Translations under genes and position numbers: made by a program
Origin: Ryuthela nishihirai
Lineage: Eukaryota > Arthropoda > Arachnida > Araneae > Heptathelidae
Length of the DNA stretch: 64,000 nt
Reading direction: 5' to 3'
Assembly: GCA_038380435.1 (NCBI GenBank)
Contig: JAWZYU010000020.1
Span: 43,804,307 to 43,868,306, forward strand
Notes under the pieces: generated by a model
Seen by the model: only the letters and a program-made list of their open reading frames with translations
Told to the model about the DNA's origin: nothing
Database searches by the model: none
Shown here: positions 11,708-23,730 of the stretch, piece after piece
Position numbering within the stretch: the first letter of the stretch is position 1
How the letters are laid out: the number at the start of each line of letters is the position of its first letter

Positions 11708-12305
11708 CACTATGAGAGGCATTCGAGAAACTCTAAACATTTCTCAAGAATCTGCCTAAGTGAAAATATCTGATCCACACATCCCCTACCACTTCTGAAT
11801 CCACATTGTTCATCACGCAATTGACTGTCAACCAGATTCTTAATTCTATTAAGCACAATCAGGGAAAGAACTTTATCTGGAAGAGAGAGTAGGCTAATAC
11901 CCCTATAGTTATCACAAGAACTGCGATCACCTTTTTTGAAAATAGGGACAATAATAGCTCTGGTAAAATGTTTAGGAACCATGCCTTTATCATAAAAGAT
12001 ATTCAAAATTTCAGTTATCCAAGTGGTAACCGAAACATTCCCAGTTCTAAGCATTTCAGTAGTAATGGATGACCCTGGGGATTTATGAAGTTTAAGTTTA
12101 GAAATAGGCAAAATAACTTCAGACTGTGTTATAGGGCCAACATTAAAGCCACCAATGCATCTATCATCATTGTAAACAATGGAAGTAGAACTAACTACAT
12201 TGTTTAGAACATCACTGAAATACTCAGCCCACCTAGCCATGACAGAATACCTCTCTTCTATAACCTTACCTAGTTTATCTTTCAATCCCTGTATACCTGT
12301 CCGTT
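11708..12305 (-). pseudogene. LINE reverse-transcriptase N-terminal segment, detached
   Basis: The frame 12285-11710 is intact over about 190 codons. It carries early reverse-transcriptase motifs: FKKGD followed by NYRGISLL, then DEQCGFRSGRGCVDQIF and LRQILEKC. Motif A (FIDFKKAYD type) and the YADD active site are missing because the segment stops just after LEKCLEF and runs into unrelated sequence. It lies directly beyond the (GAT)n end of the LINE at 12306-14727. It begins at the same sequence (GTAGAAA) where that LINE has lost its RT domain. It may be a displaced part of that element or a second truncated copy. Confidence 0.85.
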
Positions 12306-12348
12306 TTCTATCACATCATCATCATCATCATCCTCAAGCAGCCATGGG

Positions 12349-13420
12349 CTACGGAGGTCCAACCAGACCGTGCAATTTAGTTCTCCAAGTAAGTCTATCC
12401 TGAGCTACATCTACTGCATCTGGCCACTGCACACCAATTCTAACAAGGTCCTGTTTGACATTGTCTGCCCACCGCATCCTAGGTCTCCCCTTCTTTCTGA
12501 GGTCTTTAGGCACACTGTTCATAACCCTATTCGCCAATCTATAATTATTCATACGGGCAACATCCCAAACCAACGGAGTCTCTCTCTGCACAATATGCTG
12601 CTTAAAGGAGGTTGTAAACTCCTTTGCCTAATCTCATCATTCATTACAAAGTTGAACCACCTAATGCCAAAGATACTGCGTAAGCATCTGGAATCAAAAG
12701 CATCTAGTTTCCTGTTATCCTGTTTACAAAGTGTCCAAGTTTCACTACCATAACTAACCCTAGAAAGAACCAAACTATTATACAGTCTAATTTTAGTCTT
12801 TAGGTGTATAGGCCTATTTCTCCACACTCTCCATAGGTTCTTAAAAGTCCCGGCAGCAATCCCTATTCGTCTGTTAATCTCATGCCGCACATCACCATTA
12901 TCTGTGTTTCTACCACACAATACATTAACTGTCTGGTACAGCTCTCTGCTGTTGTGCTGTCTAACTGCTTCCTCAACTTTGTCAGCCAAGCCAAGGCAAA
13001 GATTCTTATCAGCAGCTAACTGATCCTTTGCACGTTTATTAAGTTCTCTGTAGTGCTTTCTATTAGGACTAGTTGGATATTGATTAAGGGCATTCCTGCA
13101 GTTCTTTCTTTCTGAAATAAGCTCAAGTGCCTTATCACTCAGATAATTCTGCCTCCTCTGCGCCTTTTTTCCTAAAAGAGTACTGTTAGTGTCCAAAAAA
13201 GCCTGTTTAAAATGATCCCATTCTTCCTCAACTTCAGTAGTAAGGATACCATGACTGTCATAATAACTTAGTAAGCTATCATGGTAAGCTTTGCCTATAA
13301 CTGGGTCTTTCAGAGCTTCAGTATTAAAAGTAAATTTTTTAACCCTAGCACAACACTTTTTAAGTTTAAGTTGCAAGACACTTTTAACAAGGTAATGGTC
13401 AGTCCAATTTCAGTTCCCTT
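12349..13420 (-). pseudogene. LINE linker and C-terminal region with the RT palm deleted
   Basis: The frame runs through the post-endonuclease linker (KKFTFNTEALKDPVIGK) to YQTVNVLCGR and then passes straight to DNGDVRHEINRRIG, which normally lies after the RT active site. The thumb region follows (SRVSYGSETWTLCKQD, RERLRWFG). A shift near 12549 moves the end (KKGRPRMRWADN) to another frame. The deletion joint near 12895-12915 keeps the reading frame. Confidence 0.88.
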
Positions 13421-13436
13421 ACATGACCTGGTATTC

Positions 13437-14237
13437 CTAAACAGAACTAGTCCATTTGTTGCTAATTAATATATAATCAATCATATTCTTATGCAGCCCA
13501 TCGGGTGAGACCCATGTGTACTTATGTATGTCGCGGTGTTTGTAATAAGTGTTAGTTATTCTGAATCCATTGAGTTTACTTACCTGTAGGAGACGTTTCC
13601 CATTGCCATTGCAGCTACCAATACCAAAAGGGTCTATTACTCCTCTCCAAAGGTCAGAGTCAGTACCAACTTTGGCATTGAAGTCACCAAGAACAAGGGT
13701 AATATCTCCTTTCTTGACAGAATTCAAAATATCCTGAAGTTGTTCATAAAACCTATCCTTCTCATCCTCATTGGCATCCTCAGTGGGTGCATAACTGCAG
13801 ATAGCATTCAAGTCTTTAATGCTTGTTTGAAATTTTGCTGTAAGAAACCTTTCATTAATGCACTCATATCCTAGAAGAACATCACTAGCGTGTCTGCTGA
13901 GAAGCAGACCCACGCCTAGGTGATGCTTATTGTCGTCCCTCTCTGAAAAGAGAAATTTAAGATTATTTTTAAGAATCTGACCTTTATTTGTCCATCTGGT
14001 CTCTTGCAAACCGAGAATATCTAAATTATAATGGTGGAATTCTTGTGTGAGGACATCAAGAGAAAAAGCTCTGTGCAGAGTCCTCACATTCCAACTACCT
14101 ATGGAGAGAAAATGGTTAGTGGGATGTTTAAAGAAACTATGTTTATTGAGAGAGGGAATGCCGACATTATCAAACAGCCCCCTAATCGCAGACATGGGGC
14201 AAAGACCCGTTCCCCCACCACTAAAGGCTGAAGCCAT
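13437..14237 (-). pseudogene. LINE AP endonuclease domain
   Basis: About 266 open codons. Visible endonuclease residues are SWNVRTL (Asn), LGLQETRW (Glu), YAPTED (Tyr), LVLGDFNAKVG (Asp/Asn) and NMIDYIL. The last motif, TDHYLVKS with the catalytic His, is in another frame just past the stop near 13437, so a frameshift separates it from the rest. In life this enzyme nicks the target for target-primed reverse transcription. The element cannot be autonomous because of the frameshift and the missing RT palm. Confidence 0.9.
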
Positions 14238-14727
14238 CTACACTGGAAGACTTCCTCCAATGTAGAATTTGACGATGCCAATAGAAGCAAAGAGTTCAGG
14301 TGCCTGCGATGACCTCTGCGCAGGATTATCCACCAGCTGATAAACATATCCTGTGAATCTATTCACTTGGAGCTGTAAACCCACAAACAAACAGAAAACA
14401 CAGCGGAAGATTTTCCCTCCACAAAAGCCCACCAGTGCAGCAAACTCAGGATCCATAATCAAGCTCAGAGCCATATATCTGTCCAGTCCAGTGGGTTTAT
14501 ATGGTCAGCACCAGGACCCTGTGTGGTTGACCACTCCTCAGCAGGGTAGAAAAAAAGAAAAGTAGCCATAGTTGTCCAGATAAGTAGGCCACATTAATAT
14601 GGCCTCCCCTTCCGTTCACTTCCACAAGAGAGTATCTCTTTTGAAAGGTACTAACGGTCTGCACCACGAGAAGACGGGATCGGACATTAGGTGCTAGGCC
14701 TGGCCGGTTCTATGCATCATCACAGGG

Positions 14728-15514
14728 AATTGGTACATAGCTCTCCTTCCATTGACTACCTAGCTACCATTTACAGACCGTATTATGATTAGCATTTTCC
14801 ATATCTCCCAATAGTTTTAATTGTGCCCTCTACCGACAGAAAATGCCAAATTTTAAGAAAATATTGTAACAATCTATTAAGGTAGGAACTTGAAACTAGA
14901 TGGCAAAGTATTATGGTCAAGATGCTTGTTGCATTGCCAGCAATTCTTTGCCCTCAAACCCCAGAGGAATTGAAAAGCGCAGTTTCTTAGAGAAAAATAA
15001 AATATTATTTCAGTGTTCCATAGTTACTAATAAATTATTGCTACTTACATTTTTCGAAACACTCATTAATTAGAATTCCCACTGTAAATGAATGCTAAAG
15101 GCTAAAAGTTAAAACTTAAAAAGATTCCTCTAGCGGTGAAAAAGATGGAGAATGAATGGGAAACTTTAAACATATATTGTAATCATAAGTTTATGTTAGA
15201 AGCTTGAAATTATGGTGATTGAATGTGACGGTCTAATCGTTTACATCGGCATTAATATTTTTGCCTTCTAACCCCTCCTCCCTCCCCAGAGGTATAGCAA
15301 AACTCGACTTTTTTTTGTTCAAGAGATCAACGAAAAACTTTTTTTTCTGTTGCGTAGGAGATGAGAGAAAAAAAATAAAAGTATTTGAATTTTCCAAAAT
15401 TGGGAGTCGAACCCTGATATGTATTCGATGTTACCTTTCTTGAATTGTTTTCCTGCTGACGTCTCACCTTCCTCATATATTTTCGCTATTAGAGAGAAGG
15501 CCAAAAGGTTTGTA
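14728..15514. repeat. Gene-free stretch with degenerate unclassified repeats
   Basis: 14785-14880 resembles 1650-1740, and 15045-15110 resembles 58970-59040 (shared words TTCCCACTGTAA and GAATGC). Decayed dispersed repeat of unknown class. No gene is seen. Confidence 0.4.
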
Positions 15515-15799
15515 CAGCCGCTCAAAAAAGTATCCGAACACTATAGTTGATTACAGAATTCAGAAAAAATATCTGGCAACGATTTTTTTAGAAATTAGTG
15601 ATCTGGCAACCTTCGTGTCACGTGACACGAAGGTTGCCAGATCACTAATTTCTAAAAAAATCCCTAATTTCTAAAAAAAACCTTCGTGTCACGTGACACG
15701 AAGGTTGCCAGATCACTAATTTCTAAAAAAATCGTTGCCAGATATTTTTTCTGAATTCTGTAATCAACTATAGTGTTCGGATACTTTTTTGAGCGACTG
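15515..15799. mobile_element. Palindromic MITE-A with duplicated centre
   Basis: TA on both sides. The terminal inverted repeats start CAGCCGCTCAAAAAAGTATC and extend to the centre, so almost the whole element is one inverted repeat. The centre CTTCGTGTCACGTGACACGAAG is present twice, joined by a short spacer. No transposase; Tc1/mariner type by TA target and terminal sequence. Confidence 0.93.
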
Positions 15800-15879
15800 T
15801 ACATGACATCACTGAAGACGACGAGAGGGAAACAACGAGCTACTCTCTATGAAGGTGGCGCTAGTGATACTGAAAAGAT

Positions 15880-15925
15880 TCTGTCAGACTCTGTGGTAAT
15901 CAACTACTTGAAGGATAATTTATAA
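15880..15925 (+). mobile_element. Small SINE2 fragment
   Basis: CTGTCAGACTCTGTGG followed by AACTACTTGAAGG resembles the 3' part of the SINE2 body. Confidence 0.4.
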
Positions 15926-17978
15926 CTCTTTAAATCAGTAATTTCCAAGAACGTAGGCGGGCGCGATTAGGTGGGTAGTTGATTAGATTGCGCGTAACTT
16001 TCTAGGAAAGTTTTATGGTAAAATTGATTATAACTCCCAGAATGTCAAATATTGATTATATAGTTTCGTGCATTGGTTTTAGAAACATAACCCTTGTAGC
16101 GAGGGTGTATCTGTGGGGTGGAGGTCAAATGGGTCATTAACTTCCCCCCCGCCCTTTGAGAATTCTGGTGTAAAGGTTATCGAGGGAAAAAAGTACTAAA
16201 CTTGTGTATATTTCGCACATTTTTTAAAAATCTGAAATATTTCCAAATTGAAGAGGAAAATGTTAGAGACTGAAAATGAAAACAAGTTTCTTGCCTTCTC
16301 CCTCTTCCCTCATCTTTTACCCTTTTCCGGCTCGACTGCGTCACTTTCTCTTCCCCCCCCCCCCCCCCCGCATCCCTTAATTTTTTACTAGATTCGAGCC
16401 TGCTTGCAACTACAAGATCTCTCAGTACAATTAAAAGCTTTATTCACTCATTGCATCTCTTGCATGATTTGAAGTTCAGTATCACAAACAGTAGCTATTC
16501 GATCTCGACAGTTGGCAGCTTTGTCGCGTGCATTTCAATTTGCTTTGTCTGCCCCCCAGGTCTCATCAATTGATATTTCTTGCGGCTGCAGATACATCTG
16601 ATGAAGGAGCGTGATGATGCATATGGGAGGGGTGGCTAAACAGAGAGTGCGCCATTATGGAAAGTTTAGAAATCAATGCTTTATATAATGAATTAATAGT
16701 GCTGAAATTCAAGGCTTAGGTGAATTTCATTCTGATCTTCAATTTACCATCAATATCATTCCCATAAAACTTCTATCTTGAATTTGTTGGCGTTCAAATA
16801 CAACCTTCCATCGGAATAATATGGAAATTCTCTAATTTTATGGTTTATGGATAGCAGAGACGGTTCACTCGGTTCTGGGCCCCATGCACTTCAGGATTTT
16901 GAGGGGCCCTCCTGCTACCAGAAATCAACCATAAACAAGTTGATAAATGAGTAAATTAATAAAAGAAATGTTAATAGTACTGATTTACTTGAACGAACTT
17001 TGTTTTCTACGTATGCGAACACCTCTTGATACTCTTTATAGCATGAGAGAAAAATAATTTTTAGGTTTTGTAGATAGTAGCTAGTCCAGATTGATCAATT
17101 TAGTTCTGTTTCTCAAATTTATTTCATTGTTACTAATTCCAAAATTTGCATAAGTAGGAAAAGGTATGAACTTAAAATATTACTTGACCTTAGCAACTAA
17201 TGTTCCCCCTCTCCTCATTCTTGGGATCTAGACCCCCTATGCTCCTATCTTAATGTCGCCAAGAAGGAGATCACATAACAATCTTTAATCTTTGTTTAGC
17301 ATCTGCTCTTCGTTATCAGTGTGGGGACTTGGCAAACTCGCTTGACCAACAGATATCTGAAGTTTAACATAAGAGGCATTTTATATTAATTTCCAACTTT
17401 TGCATTAATTGATAACTTAAAATGATTTGCTTTTCTACCAAAATGACATGATGATAACGTCAAATGCACAACTCTGAGCTTTAAATATGGACTATGAGAA
17501 ACAATAATTTGTTACTTCAGAAATTTCTGTTCATATTTACAAGATCTGTAATTCCTTTATGAGCTTTCCTGGCACCTCAGTAACCATCAAGCAAAATTAA
17601 GAAAAGTAATGTGAAATTATGTTCATCGCCATTAGTTCCATCGTCTGATGCTTGAAATTGATTATGAAGGAGCCATGTCGATGAGCATAAAAAGATGCAG
17701 TAATTGGCACATAAAAGTTCGATTCTGCTCAGAATTAATTACTATGTAGAAGATTTTATTACTGCTTAGTGTGCTAAAGAATAATACATGGCCGCTACAA
17801 AGTAATGAAATTATTCCACTAATGTTATTCTTGCAAAACTAAAGTGACATATTGCAAGATTAATTTTTATGCTTCAATTGATTTTATAGCATTTGCTTCA
17901 CTTATGCATAAGAAATGTATGTCAGTCAAGTTTTTCTTCCAGAATGACGAAGCTTCATTCAAAAATTTAAAATTAAGT
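15926..17978. other. AT-rich intergenic DNA
   Basis: Poly-C run at 16353-16369. A stretch near 16855-16915 (GGGCCCC, GAGGGGCCC) looks like debris of a hAT-type end but has no partner. No gene is recognised. Confidence 0.45.
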
Positions 17979-17990
17979 TCAATATATGTG

Positions 17991-18374
17991 GGGGCTGGGG
18001 TGGCTCAGTCGGTAGCGCGCCAGGCTCGTAATCTGTAGTTCCCAGGTTCGAGTCCCAGCTGGGTCAACGTTGAGATTTATCTCCGCAAAATTCCCCGCCC
18101 TGCCCACGGTCAGAAGGGGACACCGATGGGGTTGGAAAGGCCGCCGTCCGTCGGATGGGACGTTAAGACGTGGCCCCGTGTGTGGGAGAGCCATACCCTG
18201 TGCACGTTAAAGAACACGCTGGATGGCCTTGACGGGAGGCTACCATCTGTTTCCCAACAGCTGTTCCAGTGGGTCCCCTCCCCCAACCTTCTCTGAGCCT
18301 TCGGGGTCCATGTGATCTGGCCATTTAGCCCATGGTGTGCAAAAAAGTGCCGCTCAGAGGTAAAACAACCCAAC
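17991..18374 (+). mobile_element. SINE1 copy, young, full length
   Basis: Complete head, body and tail. Perfect duplication TCAATATATGTG (17979-17990 and 18375-18386). Confidence 0.97.
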
Positions 18375-18386
18375 TCAATATATGTG

Positions 18387-19070
18387 ATTTAATACCAATT
18401 CCATTTGAATGGAAAACGTTGAAACACCTGTAATAACTGTAGTCCGAACATGTGTGACTTTCATGGGCGGCAATGTGCGACGTCAGTAGCGAAGAAATAT
18501 TTCTGTTCCCTGATCCCACATTTGGTGCGGGTGGTCCCATTTAAGTTTTTGCTTGTTGGGTTAAGAGATCGGGTTCCTAGCTGCCGTGGACTTCAAATGT
18601 CCGAAATTTCCGTGGAGCTGCAGTCGCCTACCTTATAAATGGAGTAGTACGTTTTTGGTGGAAAAGTTATGAATGAGCTGACGTTTCGGCACACAAATTT
18701 CGTTGGGTTTATCTGGTAGCAATAAATTTCTTTCACAAAATATTTCCCAATGACCTTTAGTATAAACAAAATTTTAGTGGCGCTTGCTTTCTTTCCTATT
18801 TGGGATTAAAGTAATAAATAAAATAAGGCGCTCGACAAGGTTTTGAGTTTTAAAACAGCTAAATTTCTAGTTTGAGTTTTCGTGACTCCTATAGTTTAAA
18901 TCCCATTTTAGCCCATTCGTTTCTGCCATTTGGTCCATTATTTGGTTTTTCATTCTGTAAAGTTTCTTTACCCTAATTTTTCTTTGCGTATTTTATACTG
19001 AAATTTTATTGCTTTATGCTCTCGTTCTTGATAATGGAGGTAATTTGAGACTTTTAATATTAATTAATTG
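18387..19070. other. Intergenic DNA
   Basis: I recognise no exon or repeat. Confidence 0.45.
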
Positions 19071-19071
19071 A

Positions 19072-19840
19072 TTGTTTTACCATTGAGCGTCACCTTTGGG
19101 TACACAATCTTCTAGACGGCAAGGTTACAATGTCCAAAGGGCTCACTGAAGTACGGGATTTGGGTTGGGTTGTTTTACCTCTGAGCGGCACTTTTTTGCA
19201 CACCATGGGCTAAATGGCCAGGTCACATGGACAGGTTGGGGGAGGGGACCCACTGGAACAGCTGTTGGGAGACAGATGGTAGCCTACCGTCAAGGCCATC
19301 CAGCGTGTTCTTTAACGTGCACAAGGTATGGCTCTCCCGCACACGGGGCCACGGCTTAACGTCCCATCCGACGGACGGCGGCCTTTCCAAGCCCATCGGT
19401 GTCCCCTACTGACCGTGGGCAGGGCGGGGAATTTTGCGGAGATAAATCTCAACGCTGACCCAGCTGGGACTCGAACCTGGGAACTACAGATTACGAGCCT
19501 GGCGCGCTACCGACTGAGCCACCCCCGCCTCTGAAGTACGGGAAGGGAACACAATGAACAGATATTAGATAGCAGGTGTCCACCTTCTGCATGTCAAGCC
19601 CATCTAACGTGATGTTCACGGTGCACAGGATATGGCTTTCCGGCACATGGAGCAACAGCCTTACGTCCCGTACCAACAGACCGACCGACCTTTTTTAGCA
19701 CATCGTTGTCCCCTTTCTCATTGGGGACAAAATGGAAGTTAGCGGAGGAAAATCTTAATCCCTCACAATTGGAACTCTATCCTTAAACAATCAGACTGTG
19801 AGTTTGGCACGCTACCGACTGGACAATTTTCACCCAAATT
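19072..19840 (-). mobile_element. Old SINE1 copy split by a younger SINE1
   Basis: Left part 19072-19158 is a decayed tail and body. It resumes at 19531 and ends at the decayed head near 19840 (GCACGCTACCGACTGG). The interruption is the SINE1 at 19159-19530. Confidence 0.88.
19159..19530 (-). mobile_element. SINE1 copy nested in an older SINE1
   Basis: Near-consensus, with a small internal deletion removing the CCCCGAAGGCTCAG block. The 13-bp duplication CTGAAGTACGGGA (19146-19158 and 19531-19543) is made of old-SINE1 sequence, which proves the order of insertion. Confidence 0.96.
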
Positions 19841-20087
19841 TTCTAGGTATTTCATTACATGTTAACTCTGATTTTTTAGTCACTGTGTAGAAATTAATCA
19901 TTAGAAATCTTACAGAGACATGTCTTTATTCAGAAAAAAAATATCAACACAAAAAACAAAACTTCTCATATTGCAGAGGCATAACTACCAAAACATAGTG
20001 AAATGGAGGGCTCATGGACCTTGGCTGATGTAATCGTTAGGCTAATTTGGGCTATCAGGCCTGGGAGTGAAATTTCTATGCATTTAA

Positions 20088-20157
20088 CATCATCATCCTC
20101 AAGCAGCCATGGGCTACGGAGGTCCAACCAGACCGCGCAGTTTAATTCTCCAAGCAT
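20088..20157 (-). mobile_element. LINE 3' end only (about 70 bp)
   Basis: (ATC)n, then AAGCAGCCATGGGCTACGGA, then GTCCAACCAGACCGCGCAG: the extreme 3' end of the RTE-like LINE, heavily 5'-truncated. Confidence 0.88.
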
Positions 20158-20394
20158 TAGTTTATGATATATAAAATTCATCCCATTCCCAGACTGTTTA
20201 TTTATGACACTGTATCTAGAGGATCGCAGAACAATCGACTTCTCTGAAACACTTGTTTTTTAAATATTCCAAATTTCAGGCCTTTGGAATACTATTATCG
20301 CCCAACCAGTACAAACGGGAAAATTAAAAAAAAACAGAAACAAAAGATTACTAAACAAATTGACTGTCAGGTGCTACAGAACGTTCCAAAGAAA

Positions 20395-20580
20395 TGTCCA
20401 TGATTATCTCACTTGGCACTGATCTAAGGGACCTGAGTTCGAGCCCCGGGTAAGGCATGGATGTATGTGTCGTTTTTCTGCTGAGGTCCTGCCATCCTCA
20501 CAGACCTTCTACTGTGGCATATAAACTGATAGGCTCTGATAGCCAGCTGCTTGAGGGAGTATTTATTATTTATTTTTATT
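20395..20580 (+). mobile_element. SINE2 copy with a decayed head
   Basis: CTGATCTAAGGGACCTGAG, the B box GTTCGAGCCCCGGGT, the SINE2 body and a TTTATT tail are all present. The A-box part has decayed. Confidence 0.85.
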
Positions 20581-20584
20581 ACTA

Positions 20585-21250
20585 GAGCTTTTTTTATTAA
20601 AATTTTCTTTCCTGCTGTTTTAGTATCGTTGAAAAAACAAGCATGAGAAGATAAAATCTCTTATTTTACAGACTTTTGTTCAGAACTTTAAATTACTTCA
20701 TTTGAGAATATCTAGGAAGTTACAAGGTTAAAATTGAGAAATAAATATCCGCATGAGAAATGAGAAGACAAATTGTGTTATCGAGCAGATGAGGTTTACT
20801 TAGAATTTATCCAAAGATAGCTGAATGCTTGTAAAGTGACTTTGCATATTTCATCAGCAGTATCTGATAGTGAATCGAAGGATGTTTTCATCTCTGAAAT
20901 CTCAAAGTAAATTTGCAAGAGTACAAGTTAGTACTTTCTTTATCGTTAACAAACTGCAAGCTTGGCATGCAAATTCAACATTTTAAAAGGAAAGGTTCTC
21001 AAATAAAGGAAGAAAAATCCTACAGTGCAAATGTTTTCCATCTAGGGGTTTCTGATTTTCATTAAAAGGGAAATTTTCTAAGCGGAAGTCTCGTATCTAG
21101 AAACAAATGAAGGGGATGGGGTGCAAGTGACTGAATCGAGCCGAAAAAAAAATGAAATTTGGGACGGGGGGAAGGACTCAATGGCTGTTCCAATAAAAAA
21201 ATTTCCCTCCGTTTTAATGATTTTTAAAAAAACGTTTTGAAAAATACGTG
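20585..21250. other. AT-rich intergenic DNA
   Basis: Nothing recognised. Confidence 0.5.
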
Positions 21251-21263
21251 TAATATATATATG

Positions 21264-21650
21264 TTGGGTTCGGTTGTTTTACCTCTGAGCGGCATTTTTT
21301 TTCATACAATGGGCTAAATGCCCAGATCACAAGAACCCCGAGAGCTCATAAAAGGTTGGGAGGAGGGTACTTACTAGACAGCTGTTGGGAGACAGATCGT
21401 AGCCCCCGTGAAGATCATCCAGAGTGTTCTTTAACGTGCAGAGGGTATGGCTCTCCCGCACACGGCGCCACGGCTTAATGTCCCATCCGAAAGACGGCGG
21501 TCTTTCCAAGCTCATCGGTGTCCTTTACTGATGAGAAACAGGATGGGGAATTTTGTGGAGATAAATTTCAACACTGATCCAGCTGGGACTCAAACCTGGG
21601 AACTGCAGATTACGAGCCTGGCGCGATACCGACTGAGCTATCCCAACCCC
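21264..21650 (-). mobile_element. SINE1 copy, moderately diverged
   Basis: Full length. Imperfect 13-bp duplication TAATATATATATG / TAATATACATATG (21251-21263 and 21651-21663). Confidence 0.92.
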
Positions 21651-21663
21651 TAATATACATATG

Positions 21664-22267
21664 TTTAATATTTTATCGCCCCCATTTCGACTATGACACA
21701 ACTACATTACCTACGGTAAATATATAATAAATCGTTTAAATACCCTAACAAAAAGTCGTTCTTCTCCCCTTGAAGACTGTTATTTCGAAACAACCAGATA
21801 ACATCAAAGATTTTTGTTTTTGCTTTATGGAAATTGTTAATTTAAAAATATTATCAAACAAAATTTAAATGACTCCTTCAATATCCAGAAATAATAAATT
21901 TAATTTCTAGTGTATTATTTCACCTAAGCGAATTTCTCTGGACGCCAGTAAATGATTAAATATTTTATCGATTAATTTCAAATTCAACAGTCATCACTGA
22001 TGTTTGTATTGACTTTATGCCTTGCTGTTCACTTCCTCGTAGGATTTCTTTATTGCTTATTATACGTACGTTCCTCAAATCTCTGCGAATAGTGAGATAT
22101 CTGAGATGAAATTTACTTATTGAAGAAATATTTTGAAAATAAATCCGAATGAATATGTCCTTGTATCAAACTGCCCTGATAGAAAGAAAAATGGTATTAA
22201 AAGAGCGTACCTTATTTTCGTATTTCATAATACTTTTTTAATTTAATTAATTTATAATATCATAAAG
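21664..22267. other. AT-rich intergenic DNA
   Basis: Nothing recognised. Confidence 0.5.
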
Positions 22268-22455
22268 GACAGAGAAGAATCCTAGAAGTTACTCCTAGCT
22301 TTTACAGGCCCTCTCATACAAGGACGTGCTCTACTCAGATCGAAGTCACTGCTGACCACTGCCTCAGGTAGAGCAACACAATACACAAAGCTTGCTGGAA
22401 CAATAAACAATTCCCTAACCACTATGCCTATTAAGTTTTCCCTTGTGTTTTTGCA
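22268..22455 (-). mobile_element. SINE3 copy (small tRNA-like family)
   Basis: On the minus strand it starts with an A-box-like GGCATAGTGGTTAG, then GTTCCAGCAAG, CAGTGGTCAGCAGTGACTTC and ends TTCTTCTCTGTCC. The same sequence is at 28158-28345 inside the Tigger transposase gene. No clear B box is seen, so the tRNA origin is tentative. Confidence 0.75.
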
Positions 22456-23730
22456 TTGTTGAGACAAGGATACATAGGCGTCGGTAAATATTTTTTCAGG
22501 GGAGAGACAAATTTGTTTCATGGAGGGCCATATATGTTTCCAGCAAGGGGAGTGTGGGGACTAATCAATTTTTCAAGAGAGAAATATTTATGTCGACCGT
22601 TCATTAATGAGCTGCAATAAATAACCATGCATGCATCATTAAATTATCTTTAAGAATCATTTAAATCATCATTTAAATCATCTTTAAAGAAAAGGAAAAA
22701 ACATTAATTTTGGCACACCTGATATTATTTGACACAAATTAATTTTTCGATCAATTTTTCCATGGGGGTAACAAATCCCCCTCCCCCTGAAGGTGCACAC
22801 TCTTTTGTATTAAACAATAATCGTATGTTTTTCATTTAGACCAAATATCATAATAACGATTTTGTGAAAATGTTAAAGATAATGCAATGACAGCAAAACA
22901 TATTCAACCTAGAGAATGAAAGGTAATGTATTACAACTGAAAAAGAGTTGTATGAAATGCATCAAGACTATTTTGTCCCTTTTGACCCGAAACTCAATTA
23001 ACGATGAGATTAGGGAACATCAGATAATAACTTAAAAGCAAAATACTGTACCCATTTCGCTGTGTAAGTTTTTATCATCGAGATATATCATTACCTTATC
23101 ACACCTCTGTAAATGCAAGCACAGGAGTATTTCAAAGGAGGCAAACTTACCGAAGCAAGAGTAGTAGATGCATCGCTCCAAAATAGGGGAAAAAACCATG
23201 GAAAACTCCCGCGATAAATCGCAAGGCACGATGTTTAAAACCCACGCAGAGGTCTCTGGTCTGTTGCTTGAGAAGGGATGCTGTGTTGGGATTTCTGAGG
23301 CTCACTGATGCGAGACGAATTTGTTTCTAATGTATAGCTTTGATGTCCATTCCCCAATGACTGTAAAGGAGTGAATTATTTCCGGCGGAAAAGAGATTAT
23401 TCTTTATTTTTCTTCGTGGTTTGTTTGATTATAGTCAGGAGAATCTACCATTTTTTGATTTGCCTGCATTTAGAATGGTATAATTCCTTCCAGAGGAATT
23501 TCTAAAGATATAAGGCACAAAAGTTGATTCAAAAGCTTTAGAAGTTTCCTTTTTAAAGAAACGCAATTTCTTTATTTGTGTAAAAACAAATGATAAAATA
23601 TTTGTCAGGTAATAATCGATAGAAATTATTATTTCTCCAATTGATGATTTTATTAGATTTTCAAACATTGATATTTTGGGGAGGATTCATTAAATTTGGC
23701 GAAGCGTCGTTAAATATGCATCTATATATA
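22456..23730. other. AT-rich DNA containing one possible first exon
   Basis: Apart from the candidate exon at 23151-23305 (minus), nothing here is recognised. Confidence 0.4.
23151..23305 (-). other. Possible first exon of an unidentified gene
   Basis: On the minus strand an initiator-like ATCAGTG near 23305 is followed about 100 bp later by ATG (23199). A 16-codon open stretch then ends at a consensus splice donor CG/GTAAGT (23150-23145). Hydrophobic residues and cysteines are present (YYSCF). No downstream exon is recognised, so this could be chance. Confidence 0.15.

Larger units (their letters stand above)
12306..14727 (-). mobile_element. RTE-like LINE, nearly full span but internally deleted
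   Basis: Order on the minus strand: 5' region (14727-14240), AP endonuclease, linker, a deletion that removes the RT palm, thumb/C-terminal region, short 3' UTR (GGACCTCCGTAGCCCATGG) and (GAT)n ending near 12310. The 5' boundary CCCTGTGATGATGCATAG is shared with the copy starting at 47960, so it is probably the true 5' end. The endonuclease, the C-terminal W-R-rich region and the microsatellite tail fit the RTE group better than CR1 or Jockey, but clade assignment needs a tree. Confidence 0.88.

Noticed and set aside
12179..14565. Several + strand ORFs at 12179-14565
   Set aside because: Antisense shadows of the LINE, on the minus strand here.
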